A DNA stretch of 34,075 nucleotides from Bacteroidia bacterium (GCA_030425715.1 JAUIAA010000002.1:1-34075); one strand, 5' to 3'; positions 1-9,669 are shown, counted from the first letter of the stretch. Made by a program: numbers and translations. Notes: generated from the letters alone by a model not told the origin.

Positions 1-1672
1 GCATGGTATTTAACTCTAGTGGAAATACATTTTCGTTATCTATCAAATCATTTGCAACTACCTTTGCCGTACGGCAATCCCAAGCCCAAATAGTGGCGTT
101 GCCTAAAGGTGGTTTTCCATCTTCAGTAGGTAAATATTTCTCTACTTCTGGTAAGGTAATTGGTAAGTGCTTTGCATCAATCATTTGCGGCAAACCATTT
201 TTATAATACACCGGAAAAGGTTCTCCCCAATAGCGCTGACGAGAAAAAACAGCATCCCGTAAACGGTAATTGATTTTTCCTTTCCCTATACCTCTTTCTT
301 CCAATTCAAAAATGGCTCGTTTGATGGCTTTTTTAGCAGGTAACCCGTTTAAGAAATCGGAGTTTACAATTACAGCTGTTTTATCTTCACAGGCATGTTC
401 TGAAATATCAATGTCTTGGAAAATATTCGGGATAGCAATATCAAAATGTTTAGCAAAATCATAATCGCGTTGGTCCCCACAAGGTACCGCCATTACCGCG
501 CCAGTGCCATAGCCTGCTAACACATAATCGCCTATCCAAATAGGAATAGGTTTTCCAGTAAAGGGATGTTCGGCATAAGCACCAGTAAACTGACCAGATA
601 TCGTTTTTACATCTGCCATTCTCTCGCGTTCGCTTCGCTTGGCAGTCACCTCAATATAATTATCTACTGCCTCTTTGTATTCTGAAGTTGTAATTTTAGT
701 CACCAACTCATGTTCTGGTGCTAAAGTCATAAACGAAACCCCAAAAATAGTATCTGGACGAGTAGTAAAAACCTCAATATTTTTTTCGTGATTTGCAATT
801 TTAAATTGAACCATCGCCCCTTCCGATCTACCAATCCAGTTGGTTTGCGAATCTTTTAAAGGTTGTGGCCAATCTATGGTATCTAAACCATCCAATAAGC
901 GTTGTGCATATGCCGTAATTCGCATACTCCATTGCTTCATTTTTTTACGAACTACTGGGTAACCACCACGTTCAGAAACGCCATTTACAATTTCATCATT
1001 GGCCAAAACGGTTCCTAATTGCGGACACCAATTTACTTCGGTTTCGGAAAGAAAAGTAAGTCGGTATTTTGCCAACACCTCTTGTTGTTGTTTTTCAGAA
1101 AAATTATTCCAATCTGTGGCAGAAAAAGAGATTACATCATCATCACAAGCAGCATTTACACTTGTGTTTCCTGTTTTTTCAAACTGAACTATTAAATCTG
1201 AAATTGGTTTTGCTTTATTTTCAAGTCTATCATAATACGATTCAAATAATTGAATAAAAATCCATTGGGTCCATTTATAATATTCAGGACTTGAAGTACG
1301 AACTTCTCTACTCCAATCAAAAGAAAAACCTATTTGATCTAGCTGTCTACGGTATGTTTTTATATTCTCTTCGGTAGTTTTTGTTGGATGTTGACCCGTT
1401 TGTATGGCATATTGTTCGGCCGGTAAACCAAAAGAATCATAACCTTGCGGATGCAAAACATTAAAGCCTTTATGACGCTTGTAACGTGCATAAATATCAG
1501 AGGCAATATACCCAAGCGGATGCCCAACATGTAAACCCGCACCACTAGGATAAGGAAACATATCTAACACATAATATTTAGGCTTAACACTATGGTTTAC
1601 CGCTTTAAAAGTTTGGTTATCGCTCCAATATTTTTGCCATTTGGCCTCAATTTCGTTATAATCGTATTTCAT
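1..1672 (-). CDS. leuS: Leucyl-tRNA synthetase, partial (C-terminus runs off the left edge)
   Basis: Reverse-strand reading from ATG at 1672: MKYDYNEIEAKWQKYWSDNQTFKAVNHSVKPKYYVLDMFPYPSGAGLHVGHPLGYIASDIYARYKRHKGFNVLHPQGYDSFGLPAEQYAIQTGQHP; class I HIGH-type motif and LeuS editing-domain motifs (KRSERERMADVKT). Absent from the ORF track, presumably because it is incomplete. Confidence 0.95.
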   Translation of the reverse strand, partial: MKYDYNEIEAKWQKYWSDNQTFKAVNHSVKPKYYVLDMFPYPSGAGLHVGHPLGYIASDIYARYKRHKGFNVLHPQGYDSFGLPAEQYAIQTGQHPTKTTEENIKTYRRQLDQIGFSFDWSREVRTSSPEYYKWTQWIFIQLFESYYDRLENKAKPISDLIVQFEKTGNTSVNAACDDDVISFSATDWNNFSEKQQQEVLAKYRLTFLSETEVNWCPQLGTVLANDEIVNGVSERGGYPVVRKKMKQWSMRITAYAQRLLDGLDTIDWPQPLKDSQTNWIGRSEGAMVQFKIANHEKNIEVFTTRPDTIFGVSFMTLAPEHELVTKITTSEYKEAVDNYIEVTAKRSERERMADVKTISGQFTGAYAEHPFTGKPIPIWIGDYVLAGYGTGAVMAVPCGDQRDYDFAKHFDIAIPNIFQDIDISEHACEDKTAVIVNSDFLNGLPAKKAIKRAIFELEERGIGKGKINYRLRDAVFSRQRYWGEPFPVYYKNGLPQMIDAKHLPITLPEVEKYLPTEDGKPPLGNATIWAWDCRTAKVVANDLIDNENVFPLELNTM

Positions 1673-1893
1673 CAAAACTATTTTTTGAAAATGCTTTCCT
1701 AAAGAAGGAAAAATTATTGACATTCAAATTTTTATACCTATTCCATAGGTAAATAAAGTTTGCAAAGGTAAGCTTTAAACCATAAAGCACAAAGTGGAAA
1801 GCTTCTTTGTTAAACAGCACAAAAATTCATCTTTTTTAACGTTAAATTACTTAAAATTAATACCTTTACGGTTGTCACTAAACAATCTATCAC

Positions 1894-3513
1894 ATGAAAT
1901 TGCCCCTCAAACTCATCGTGGTTATAGCCTTATTATGGTCCTGTAACTCAAAAAAAAATGTAGAACTTATTGTTGTAAATGCCAAAGTTTATACGGTTGA
2001 CGATAATTTTACGATAGCAGAAGCATTTGCCATTCAAAATGGCAAGTTTGTGGCAATTGGTAATACCGAAACTATTTTAGCACAATTTGATGCCCCTGAG
2101 GTTATCGATGCCAATCAAAGCACAATTCTTCCAGGGTTGATTGATGGACATTGTCATTATTATAATCTTGGACGTTTTATGCAAAAAGTAAATTTAGTGG
2201 AAACAAAAAGTTTTGATGAAGTTGTACAAAGGATAGTTACCTATCAGAAAAAAAATAAAAAGAAATTTATTATTGGTAGAGGGTGGGATCAAAATGATTG
2301 GAAAGAAAAAACTTTTCCAAATAAAGCTAAATTAGACCAGCTTTTTCCTAACACTCCAGTTGCTCTAGAAAGAATAGATGGACATGCTCTTTTGGTGAAT
2401 CAAGCGGCATTAGACGTAGCTGGAATTGATAATACAACCAAAATAGAAGGTGGGGAAATCATCAAATTAAATGGAGAAATCACAGGAGTTTTAATTGACA
2501 ATGCCCAAGTTTTGGTAGAAAACATATATCCCGAACCAAGTTTGCAAGAAAACATTGCGGCATTAAAAATGGCAGATGAAAAATGTCTTTCAGAAGGACT
2601 AACAACTGTTGACGATGCTGGATTAAGCAAAAATATAATTGATTTAATTGATAGCTTACAGTTGTCTAATGATTTAAAGATAAGGGTTTACGCCATGGTT
2701 TCGGCAACCAAAAAAAACTTAGATTATTATTTAAAACACGGCATAGTAAAAACAGAAAAACTAAATGTTAGATCGTTTAAAGTCTATGCCGATGGTGCTT
2801 TAGGTTCTAGAGGTGCCGCTATGAAAGAACCCTATAGTGATAGAGCAAATCATTTTGGAGCCATGGTAACTCCACCAGATAGTTTAAAGGCTATTGCAAA
2901 AGCTATTGCCAATTCCGATTTTCAAATGAATACCCACGCCATAGGTGATTCGGCTAATGCCTTTGTTTTAGAAACCTATACCAAAGCTTTAAAAAGCCAA
3001 ACCAACCGTAGATGGCGTATAGAGCATGCCCAAGTAATTGATAGTATTGATTTTGATTACTTTACAGATATTATACCCTCTGTACAACCCACCCATGCTA
3101 CAAGTGATATGTATTGGGCAGAAGATAGAATCGGTCCTAAAAGAATTCACGACGCATATGCCTATAAAAAACTACTTGACATAAAAGGGAAAATTGTTTT
3201 AGGAACAGATTTCCCAGTTGAAAAAGTAAATCCGATGCTCACTTTTTACGCTGCAATTAGCAGGAAAGACCTAAGTGGTTACCCTGAACAAGGTTTTGAA
3301 ATGCAAAATGCTTTAACAAGAGAAGAAGCCTTAAAAGGCATGACCATTTGGGCCGCCTATAGCAATTTTGAAGAAAATGAAAAAGGAAATATTATTGCTG
3401 GTAAATTAGCAGATTTTGTTATTTTAGACCAAAATATTATGGAAATAGAAGAAAAAGATATTCCTAAAACCAAGGTAATTAATACCTATATCCATGGAGA
3501 AAAAGTTTATTAA
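1894..3513 (+). CDS. Amidohydrolase family (YtcJ-like) lipoprotein
   Basis: 539 aa ORF; lipobox-like N-terminus (LLWSCNSKK); GLIDGHCHYYNLG metal-binding motif, TDFPVE near C-terminus. Confidence 0.85.
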   Translation: MKLPLKLIVVIALLWSCNSKKNVELIVVNAKVYTVDDNFTIAEAFAIQNGKFVAIGNTETILAQFDAPEVIDANQSTILPGLIDGHCHYYNLGRFMQKVNLVETKSFDEVVQRIVTYQKKNKKKFIIGRGWDQNDWKEKTFPNKAKLDQLFPNTPVALERIDGHALLVNQAALDVAGIDNTTKIEGGEIIKLNGEITGVLIDNAQVLVENIYPEPSLQENIAALKMADEKCLSEGLTTVDDAGLSKNIIDLIDSLQLSNDLKIRVYAMVSATKKNLDYYLKHGIVKTEKLNVRSFKVYADGALGSRGAAMKEPYSDRANHFGAMVTPPDSLKAIAKAIANSDFQMNTHAIGDSANAFVLETYTKALKSQTNRRWRIEHAQVIDSIDFDYFTDIIPSVQPTHATSDMYWAEDRIGPKRIHDAYAYKKLLDIKGKIVLGTDFPVEKVNPMLTFYAAISRKDLSGYPEQGFEMQNALTREEALKGMTIWAAYSNFEENEKGNIIAGKLADFVILDQNIMEIEEKDIPKTKVINTYIHGEKVY

Positions 3514-3514
3514 A

Positions 3515-4066
3515 CTATTGTAAAATTATAGGCAGTTTTACTCTAGTTGTATCCCAACCCAATATAATTTCAATATGCTTGCTTTTATCTTTAAAGGCTA
3601 TAGAAAAGGCTTCAATAGGTTCGGCTTTACTTACTTTTGCTGTCGTTCTAGCAGCGTCAAACTTTTTATCGTATTCATAAGTACCCCAAGTGTCTAAATT
3701 TGAGCTTAAAATTAAGGTCCATTCTTTTTCTTCAGGAATGGCATACAAAGTATAAGTCCCTTTTTTAACCGGTTTATTTCCAAAAAGAACATCTTGATAA
3801 AATCTTATTTCCGTAGCTTCGTTTGCCCCAACCCTCCATACTTTGCCGTAAGGAATTAGTTTCCCAAAAATTTCTCTGTTGTGTTTCTGCGGTCTTCCGT
3901 AAAGCACCTTGATTATTGGCGGAGAAATTTTATTGGCTCGATAATAAACAATATCATGAGGGCTTTTATCTAAATCCTTAAAATCTTGGGCATGCACCTC
4001 TGTTGCTGCAAAAAATACTAAAGTAAAAAGAAATAAAATCGATAATTGTTTTCTAAACGTATTCAT
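3515..4066 (-). CDS. DUF2911 domain-containing secreted protein (copy 1)
   Basis: 183 aa ORF with signal peptide; YGRPQKHNREIFGKLIPYGKVWRVGANEATEIRF...GTYTLYAIP resembles DUF2911. Confidence 0.8.
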   Translation of the reverse strand: MNTFRKQLSILFLFTLVFFAATEVHAQDFKDLDKSPHDIVYYRANKISPPIIKVLYGRPQKHNREIFGKLIPYGKVWRVGANEATEIRFYQDVLFGNKPVKKGTYTLYAIPEEKEWTLILSSNLDTWGTYEYDKKFDAARTTAKVSKAEPIEAFSIAFKDKSKHIEIILGWDTTRVKLPIILQ

Positions 4067-4070
4067 AAAT

Positions 4071-4631
4071 TTATATTTCGGCTAAAATGGCGTCGTTGGT
4101 TTTTAATGGAATATCAACTCTGGTGGTATCCCAAGCCAAAACCATAAAAGTGTTTTTGTAATCTTGCTTAAACGCAATGGAAAACACATCTAGCTCCTCC
4201 ATCTTTTTTACAGGAACTTTTATTCTTGCCACATCTTTGGTCTCATCATAAAAATAAGCCCCCCAAGTATCTGTATTGTTGTTTAAAATAATTGTCCACT
4301 CTTTCTCTCCTGGTATGGTATGCATCACATAAGTACCTGCTTTAATTACCTTGTTGCCAAACATCATGTCTGTATAAAACTTCACTTCAGTAGCCTCATT
4401 GGCTCCTGTTTGCCAAATTTTACCATACGGGATTTCTTTGCCAAAAATAGCACCTTTCTCCTTTTGGGGGCGGCTATAAACCACCTTTATCAAAGGTTTT
4501 GCAATGTTTTTATGACGTAAATAGGAAATATCTGTTGGACTCTTATCCAGTTGCTCAAACTTCTGAGCTTGGATGGTGTTGGTGAGAAAAAATGCCATAG
4601 CAATAACAGCAGTAAAATAAACTTTTTTCAT
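4071..4631 (-). CDS. DUF2911 domain-containing secreted protein (copy 2, paralog of the adjacent gene)
   Basis: 186 aa ORF with signal peptide; same motifs as the 3515-4066 product (IPYGKIWQTGANEATEVKFYTDMMFGNK). Confidence 0.8.
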   Translation of the reverse strand: MKKVYFTAVIAMAFFLTNTIQAQKFEQLDKSPTDISYLRHKNIAKPLIKVVYSRPQKEKGAIFGKEIPYGKIWQTGANEATEVKFYTDMMFGNKVIKAGTYVMHTIPGEKEWTIILNNNTDTWGAYFYDETKDVARIKVPVKKMEELDVFSIAFKQDYKNTFMVLAWDTTRVDIPLKTNDAILAEI

Positions 4632-4801
4632 AGCAGTGATAATAGTTAATTGATTTACCTGGTAGATTATAACGTGAAATACTTTTAAATATTATACAGC
4701 CATACCCATAATAAAGTAAAAAACTGATTTTTAGTGCCAAATTACAACCTTAAACTTATATTGTTGTATTTTTGTATCTTCATACATTCATTCCTATTCC
4801 T

Positions 4802-5476
4802 ATGAAAATACTAATAGTAGAAGATGAGCTAGAGATACTTAAGGTTATCAAAAAATATTTGCAAAATGCAGATTTTATTTGCGAATCGGCCATGACTTAT
4901 TTTGAAGCCGAAGATAAATTTATTAGCTATAAGTACGATATTGTAATTCTAGATATAACGCTTCCCGATGGAAATGGATTAGACCTGCTTAAAACCATTA
5001 AAAAAATAAATCCAGAAACTGGAGTGCTAATCGTTTCCGCTAAAGATTCTTTAGACGATAAACTTATGGGCTTAGATTTAGGTGCCGATGATTATATTAC
5101 GAAACCATTTCATTTACCAGAACTTAATTCAAGAATAAACTCCATAATAAGAAGAAGAAAATTTGAGGGTAATGAGAATATCATTTTTCATGAAATTGAA
5201 ATAAACCCAGATGCCAAAACAGTTTTTGCAAACAAACAACCCGTAGAACTTACCAAAAAAGAATACTTTTTACTCCTTTACTTTATTACCAATAAAAATA
5301 GAGTTTTAACCAAAGAAGCAATTGCAGAACACCTTTGGGGGGACAACATAGATTTGGCAGATAATTTTGATTTTATTTATACTCACATGCGAAACTTGAG
5401 AAAAAAAATAAAAAAAACTGGTGCCAACGACTACTTGCAAACCATTTATGGATTAGGATATAAATTTGGTGATTAA
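4802..5476 (+). CDS. Two-component response regulator, OmpR/PhoB family (receiver plus winged helix)
   Basis: MKILIVEDELEILKVI...DIVILDITLPDGNGLDLL...ADDYITKPF receiver; C-terminal LTKKEYFLLLYFITNKNRVLTKEAIAEHLWG...IYTHMRNLRKKI...YLQTIYGLGYKF winged-helix. Internal ATG at 4802 preferred because the upstream TTG start overlaps a TATTTTTG -7 box (4767-4774). Confidence 0.93.
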   Translation: MKILIVEDELEILKVIKKYLQNADFICESAMTYFEAEDKFISYKYDIVILDITLPDGNGLDLLKTIKKINPETGVLIVSAKDSLDDKLMGLDLGADDYITKPFHLPELNSRINSIIRRRKFEGNENIIFHEIEINPDAKTVFANKQPVELTKKEYFLLLYFITNKNRVLTKEAIAEHLWGDNIDLADNFDFIYTHMRNLRKKIKKTGANDYLQTIYGLGYKFGD

Positions 5477-6723
5477 TGCGTTTAATTCAAAAAACAAAAA
5501 GAACCTACATCCTATTTTCAATAATAATTTTTATTGTTTCCAGTACCGCAATTTATTTTACCCTAAAAAACATTATTGAAAAAAGACAAGACGAAAAACT
5601 TTTATGGGATAAAGAATTAATTGCACAAAAAATAAAATACGAATATCCACTACCTATTTTTGATGTAGAAGATTTTGATAAAAATGTAAATTTAAAAGAT
5701 ACGCTTTACTTTAAAGATACCTTAATTTATCAATTAATTAATGGTGTAGAAAAATATGAAAAATACAGGCAGCTTACTTCTATAGAAACCTTACACAATA
5801 AAACATACCGAATTATCACTAGAAGCTCTGATGTAAAAACACAAGATTTTTTCTTAGCAATTGTGCTCTCTGTTGGTGTGGTGATTTTATTATTAATTTT
5901 AGTAGTGTATATAGTCAATACCGTAATTATGAATTACGCTTGGCTTCCGTTTTATGAAAATCTAGAAATTTTAAAAAACTTTTCTGTTGAATTAAACGAA
6001 CCCATTGCACTAAGAGGGTCTTCAGTAGATGAGTTTAAAGAGCTAAACACTTCTATTGAAAAATTAACTGGAAAATTAGTTTCCGATTTTAGAAACCTTA
6101 AAGAATTTACCGAGAATGCTTCGCATGAAATGCAAACTCCTTTAGCCATAATGCAAAGCAAAGCAGAGTTTTTAATGCAATCTGAAGAGTTAAAACGCAG
6201 TCAAATCAAACAAATAAAAGCCATTTATGTAGCATCAAAAAGGTTGTCTAAACTAAACAAAACTCTTTTGCTTTTATCAAAAATTGAAAATCAACAATTT
6301 AGCGAAAAAGAAGAAATTCATATCAACGAAGTAATTGATAAACATTTAGAATTGGTAGAAGATTTTATAGAAAATAAAAAAATAAGCATAAACAAAAATT
6401 ATGCACTTGGTGCCAAATTAAATGCGAACCCATTATTGTTTGACATGGTTATTACCAATATTATTGGCAATGCTATTAAGCACAATATAGAAGGGGGAGA
6501 AATTTCTATAGTAACTTCAGATTTGTTTATTAGTTTTACCAACTCTGGTTTGCCGCTAAATATTCCATCTAAATCTTTATTTGAAAGGTTTAGAAAAGAC
6601 AGCAAATCTGCAGATTCTTTTGGGCTTGGTTTGGCTATTGTTAAAAAAGTTTGCGATACCAATAATTGGAATATTAACCATACTTACCTTGATAACCAAC
6701 ACAATATTACTATCTATTTTTAG
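5476..6723 (+). CDS. Sensor histidine kinase
   Basis: 1-nt overlap (TAATG) with the response regulator; two TM segments; H-box ENASHEMQTPLAIMQSKAEFLM; N-box NIIGNAIKHN; G-box DSFGLGLAIVKKVC. Confidence 0.92.
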   Translation: MRLIQKTKRTYILFSIIIFIVSSTAIYFTLKNIIEKRQDEKLLWDKELIAQKIKYEYPLPIFDVEDFDKNVNLKDTLYFKDTLIYQLINGVEKYEKYRQLTSIETLHNKTYRIITRSSDVKTQDFFLAIVLSVGVVILLLILVVYIVNTVIMNYAWLPFYENLEILKNFSVELNEPIALRGSSVDEFKELNTSIEKLTGKLVSDFRNLKEFTENASHEMQTPLAIMQSKAEFLMQSEELKRSQIKQIKAIYVASKRLSKLNKTLLLLSKIENQQFSEKEEIHINEVIDKHLELVEDFIENKKISINKNYALGAKLNANPLLFDMVITNIIGNAIKHNIEGGEISIVTSDLFISFTNSGLPLNIPSKSLFERFRKDSKSADSFGLGLAIVKKVCDTNNWNINHTYLDNQHNITIYF

Positions 6724-6778
6724 ATTTATTTTTAATATAAAAATCATTCAGAAAACTTTAACATTTTATTGGATTATA

Positions 6779-6814
6779 ACTTCAGAATTCCTATAGAAAC
6801 CCAACATACATTTG
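6779..6814 (+). promoter_or_regulatory. Promoter 1 of the sRNA array: 11-bp-phased repeat plus -7 box
   Basis: ACTTCAGAATTCCTATAGAAACCCAACATACATTTG: TTCAGAATTCC then a degenerate TATAGAAACCC repeat, and -7 box TACATTTG at 6807-6814. Repeat start to -7 box is 28 nt, identical to promoters 2 and 3. Confidence 0.7.
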
Positions 6815-6817
6815 CCA

Positions 6818-7044
6818 CGTTAATTATTTGGTACAGCCAGTAAATAACCATCTCAAAAAGTTCAAAATTACAATCTAGATATTGAGATGAATAGATTAGA
6901 CTTTTAGTTACAATTTTATCTTATTAATATATTTTGAGGGGAATGGTATTAAAAAAGATAAATACTTCGCAAATACTATGAAACATTAAGCTATTATAGT
7001 TTTGCATAAAGGTTCTTACATTGAAATTGTAAGAACCTTTTTTT
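6818..7044 (+). ncRNA. Predicted small RNA, copy 1 of 3
   Basis: TSS inferred a few nt after TACATTTG; CATCTCAA/TTGAGATG hairpin (6849-6856/6882-6889); TGAGGGGAAT at 6935-6944; GCAAATAC 6969-6976; ATTAAGCTATT 6985-6995; TTTGC 7001-7005; terminator hairpin plus U-tract ending about 7044. Confidence 0.78.
7008..7044 (+). terminator. Intrinsic terminator of sRNA copy 1
   Basis: GGTTCTTACA (7011-7020) ... TGTAAGAACC (7028-7037) followed by a T-tract. Confidence 0.88.
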
Positions 7045-7058
7045 ATAAAAATAAAATA

Positions 7059-7094
7059 ACTTCAAAATTTCTTCAGAATTGAAAATTACATTCG
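7059..7094 (+). promoter_or_regulatory. Promoter 2 of the sRNA array
   Basis: ACTTCAAAATTTCTTCAGAATTGAAAATTACATTCG: TTCAAAATTTC + TTCAGAATTGA (11-bp phase), -7 box TACATTCG at 7087-7094. Confidence 0.75.
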
Positions 7095-7097
7095 CAG

Positions 7098-7310
7098 CGT
7101 TATCATGAATACTGACATCCAAATTTCAGAAATATTGATGGCTATGAAGTAAATTCTGAATTATTTTAGATTTACAGTTTTATTTTAAATTATATTTTTT
7201 TGAGGGGAATTGTATAATCTTAAAATAAAACTTGCAAATACATTGAAATATTAAGCTATTTTAATTTGCGTAAAACCCGTTTAAATTTTTATTTAAACGG
7301 GTTTATTTTT
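7098..7310 (+). ncRNA. Predicted small RNA, copy 2 of 3
   Basis: TTCAGAA/TTCTGAA hairpin (7125-7131/7154-7160); TGAGGGGAAT 7201-7210; GCAAAT 7234-7239 paired with ATTTGC 7264-7269; ATTAAGCTATT 7250-7260; 14-bp terminator stem. Confidence 0.82.
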
Positions 7311-7311
7311 T
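7273..7311 (+). terminator. Intrinsic terminator of sRNA copy 2
   Basis: AAACCCGTTTAAAT (7273-7286), TTTT loop, ATTTAAACGGGTTT (7291-7304), then ATTTTTTT: a 14-bp perfect stem. Confidence 0.9.
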
Positions 7312-7336
7312 TAAACCGATTAGGAATCATAACAAA

Positions 7337-7372
7337 ACTTCAGAATTTCTTCAGAATTCAGTTATACATTTG
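7337..7372 (+). promoter_or_regulatory. Promoter 3 of the sRNA array
   Basis: ACTTCAGAATTTCTTCAGAATTCAGTTATACATTTG: TTCAGAATTTC + TTCAGAATTCA (11-bp phase), -7 box TACATTTG at 7365-7372. Confidence 0.78.
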
Positions 7373-7375
7373 TAT

Positions 7376-7594
7376 TAAATCTTTAATTTCGTTTACTTTT
7401 TTTAAAATTAAAGGTTTTTATTTTTCTAACAATTTAGTGATTTCAGGTTAAAATCACCATAATATTAAACTGAGGGGAATAATATTATACAATAGATTTT
7501 AACTTTATGCAAATACTACAAATATTAAGCTATTTTTATTTGCACTATTTAAAAGCCTACCACAATTTACTTTTAATGTGGTAGGCTTTTTTTT
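7376..7594 (+). ncRNA. Predicted small RNA, copy 3 of 3
   Basis: GTGATTT/AAATCAC hairpin (7437-7443/7451-7457); TGAGGGGAAT 7471-7480; GCAAAT 7509-7514 paired with ATTTGC 7538-7543; ATTAAGCTATT 7524-7534; strong terminator. Confidence 0.82.
7551..7594 (+). terminator. Intrinsic terminator of sRNA copy 3
   Basis: AAAAGCCTACCACA (7551-7564) ... TGTGGTAGGCTTTT (7577-7590) plus T-tract. Confidence 0.9.
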
Positions 7595-7685
7595 ATGGCA
7601 AAATTCCACACGTATCTTATTAAAAAATGTTGATAACTTGGAGCTTAAAATCAATGAAAAATAAGCTTAAAAAAGGTGGTTTTAC

Positions 7686-7693
7686 TATATTTG
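7686..7693 (+). promoter_or_regulatory. Predicted -7 box of the gyrB promoter
   Basis: TATATTTG matches the Bacteroidota TAnnTTTG -7 element, 39 nt upstream of the gyrB ATG. Confidence 0.55.
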
Positions 7694-7704
7694 TACGTTT
7701 ATGA

Positions 7705-9669
<1,965 letters not shown>

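Noticed and set aside
4772-4801. N-terminal extension of the response regulator (MYLHTFIPIP)
   Set aside because: The TTG start overlaps the TATTTTTG -7 promoter box; the receiver domain starts canonically at 4802.
6941-6983. Possible micro-ORF after the GAGGGGAA box (ATGGTATTAAAAAAG... in copy 1), with the G-box as a Shine-Dalgarno site
   Set aside because: The ATG immediately abuts the box (no SD spacing) and copies 2 and 3 have no ATG or equivalent frame, so the conserved box is not serving a conserved small ORF.
7266-7451. ORF-track ORF of 61 aa in the HK-gyrB gap
   Set aside because: It starts inside the sRNA 2 terminator region and runs through promoter 3; composition is random AT-rich and the ORF is not shared by the other copies.
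6779-7594. CRISPR array or transposon-derived repeat as explanation for the three-fold repetition
   Set aside because: Repeat units are ~280 bp and strongly diverged with short conserved blocks; no constant direct repeat/spacer pattern, no terminal inverted repeats, no transposase.
7642-7670. Two AGCTTAA sites upstream of gyrB complementary to the UUAAGCU of the conserved sRNA loop
   Set aside because: Both lie upstream of the predicted gyrB -7 box (7686-7693), so probably not in gyrB mRNA; a 7-mer containing palindromic AAGCTT is expected by chance in AT-rich DNA.
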